A program made the position numbers and the translations under genes. Source: Pseudomonas sp. BMS12 (GTDB taxonomy: Bacteria; Pseudomonadota; Gammaproteobacteria; Pseudomonadales; Pseudomonadaceae). Taken from it: 64,000 nucleotides of DNA. Positions 62,791-64,000 of the stretch are shown in pieces. The stretch covers positions 62,001-126,000 of the forward strand of contig NZ_LSOF01000019.1 in NCBI RefSeq assembly GCF_001592875.1, read 5' to 3'. The first letter of the stretch is position 1. Every line of letters starts with the position of its first letter. The notes below the pieces were generated by a model. The model made no database searches, was not told where the DNA came from, and was given only the letters and a program-made list of their open reading frames with translations.

Positions 62791-64000
62791 TTACTGGGTA
62801 CAGGCGGTTTGCGGGGCCGCAGTGCGGGTGTCGCGGCGTCGTGCCCAGAGTGCCCAGGCCAGCAACAGGCTGCACAAGGCCGTCAGCGGCCAGCCGCGCC
62901 AGAGCAGGTAGGGCGTCAGGCCCTGCATGGGCTGTACCTCGCCGTAGAGCACGGCCTGCTGGAACTGCGGGATCTGCGTGGTGATGCGGCCCTGCGGGTC
63001 GATCAGCGCGGTGATGCCGTTGTTGGTGGCGCGGATCATCCAGCGCCCGGCTTCCAGGGCGCGCATCTGTGCCATTTGCAGGTGCTGCAGCGGGCCGATG
63101 GAGGTGCCGAACCAGGTGTCGTTGCTCACTGTCAGCAGCAGGTCGCTGCGCGCGGCCAGTTCGGCGGCGAACTCCGGGTACACCACTTCGTAGCAGATGA
63201 ACGGCGCGATGCGCACGTCCTTGGCCAGCAGCGGACCCTGGTCGGCCGGGCCGCGGGCGAAGTCGGACATCGGCAGGTCGAAGAAGGCGATCAGCCCGCG
63301 CAGCAGGTCCTGCAGCGGTACGTACTCGCCGAAGGGCACCAGCTTCTGCTTCAGATAGGTGCCTTCGCCCCAGCCGGTCACCGTGATGCCGTTGTAGTAG
63401 CGCTTCTCGCCGCGCTCGTTGACCTGGCGCAGCGGTACGCCGGTGATCAGCGCGGCGTCGCGCTCGGCGGCCACCCGGCCCATCACTTTCAGGTAGCCCT
63501 CGGCGTATTCCTTGAGCACCGGCACGGCGGTTTCCGGCCAGACGATCAGGTCGGCGGCCCGGCTGCTCAGGGTCAGGTCGCGGTACAGGGCCAGTTGGGC
63601 GTCGAGCTGGGCCGGGTCCCACTTGAGGTTCTGCGCGACGTTGCCCTGGATGGCGGCGACCTTGAGCGGCTCGCCCTTGGGCGTGGTCCAGGCCTGGCCG
63701 TTGAGCGCCAGGCAGGCCAGCCAGGGGGCCAGCAGCAGAACCAGGGCCGCTGCCAGGCGGGGTTTGTGACGGCGCACGCGAGGCAGGTTGACCAGCAGGG
63801 CGGAACTGAGCGCCAGAACCAGGGAGATCAGCCACATGCCGCCGACCGGGGCCAGGCCGGCCAGTGGGCCCTGCAGCTGGCTGTAGCCGGAGTACAGCCA
63901 GGGGAAGCCGGTGAGGAACCAGCCACGAAAAGCTTCCTGGGCCAGCCACAGGGCGGCGAAGGCCAGGGCGTCGGCGATGGGCGCGTCGTTACGGCGTAGC
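62791..64000 (-). CDS. lnt: Apolipoprotein N-acyltransferase, C-terminal part (runs off the right edge)
   Basis: The frame is open from the stop at 62791 to the window end, about 402 residues visible. It begins inside the membrane part (EAFRGWFLTGFPWLYSGYSQLQGP, then WLISLVLALSSALLVNL). The nitrilase-fold periplasmic domain carries the triad: Glu in IVWPETAVP, Lys in LKQKLVPFGEYVPL, Cys in APFICYEVVYPEF. A C-terminal membrane helix follows. Lnt adds the third acyl chain to lipoproteins, relevant to RlpA, LptE and others here. The start lies beyond the window. Confidence 0.95.
   Translation of the reverse strand, partial: LRRNDAPIADALAFAALWLAQEAFRGWFLTGFPWLYSGYSQLQGPLAGLAPVGGMWLISLVLALSSALLVNLPRVRRHKPRLAAALVLLLAPWLACLALNGQAWTTPKGEPLKVAAIQGNVAQNLKWDPAQLDAQLALYRDLTLSSRAADLIVWPETAVPVLKEYAEGYLKVMGRVAAERDAALITGVPLRQVNERGEKRYYNGITVTGWGEGTYLKQKLVPFGEYVPLQDLLRGLIAFFDLPMSDFARGPADQGPLLAKDVRIAPFICYEVVYPEFAAELAARSDLLLTVSNDTWFGTSIGPLQHLQMAQMRALEAGRWMIRATNNGITALIDPQGRITTQIPQFQQAVLYGEVQPMQGLTPYLLWRGWPLTALCSLLLAWALWARRRDTRTAAPQTACTQ

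Overview
The window is chromosomal DNA of a high-GC gammaproteobacterium, almost certainly a Pseudomonas and probably of the P. aeruginosa / P. alcaligenes / P. mendocina side of the genus. The long run mpl-ubiX ... mpg-proA-nadD-rsfS-rlmH-mrdA-rodA-mltB-rlpA-dacC-DUF493-lipB/lipA ... arfA-holA-lptE-leuS-DUF1451-ydcF-lnt follows the PA4020 to PA3984 order I remember from P. aeruginosa PAO1, and ppa-mtfA-GNAT-eutCB-eat-exaC-eatR follows PA4031 to PA4021. I saw no insertion sequence, phage, CRISPR array, rRNA or tRNA. The first gene (hflK) and the last (lnt) are cut by the window edges.

Region 1 (1-9.2 kb): hflK/hflC membrane protease regulators, a DUF2065 protein, hisZ and purA. Three envelope genes follow: a FadL-type porin, an MscS-type channel and an AspT/YidE-type antiporter. 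In the pseudomonads I remember, purA is followed by the rnr region, so a rearrangement joint probably lies between purA and ppa.

Region 2 (9.2-24.4 kb) is the ethanolamine island. It holds ppa, a MtfA peptidase and a GNAT enzyme, then an operon for ethanolamine permease and cobalamin-dependent ethanolamine ammonia-lyase (eat-eutB-eutC). A divergent AraC-type regulator is separated from eat by a striking nested dyad (15025-15061). The acetaldehyde dehydrogenase exaC has a good sigma-54 promoter and lies divergent from its likely activator eatR, with a perfect TGTCCC-N6-GGGACA enhancer between them. Next comes a tight three-gene operon of glutamine-synthetase-like ligase, aldehyde dehydrogenase and iron-type alcohol dehydrogenase. 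This set of enzymes could form a second, cobalamin-independent route through gamma-glutamylethanolamide. It is the best candidate here for an undescribed system.

Region 3 (24.6-41.2 kb) is mixed accessory and housekeeping DNA. It contains mpl, a small AT-richer orphan gene, ubiX, a YceK lipoprotein, a complete TRAP transporter, a YbaK deacylase, an SBP-PAS-GGDEF-EAL sensor and a methyltransferase/NAD-binding pair. Further along are a lipoprotein fusing MORN repeats to a caspase/legumain-like protease, a MaoC hydratase, LrgA/LrgB, a LON-domain protein, a DedA-PAP2 membrane fusion and the Mpg glycosylase.

Region 4 (41.3-64 kb) is core: proA, nadD, rsfS and rlmH, then the elongation and cell-wall block mrdA-rodA-mltB-rlpA-dacC and the lipoylation pair lipB/lipA. 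After a BdlA-like soluble chemoreceptor, an AlkA-like glycosylase and a second lytic transglycosylase come arfA, holA, lptE, leuS, a zinc-ribbon protein, a YdcF protein and lnt. arfA (56607-56780) carries a terminator-like hairpin inside its coding sequence, as expected for a ribosome-rescue gene expressed from non-stop mRNA. rlpA carries an A9 run exactly between its two domains.
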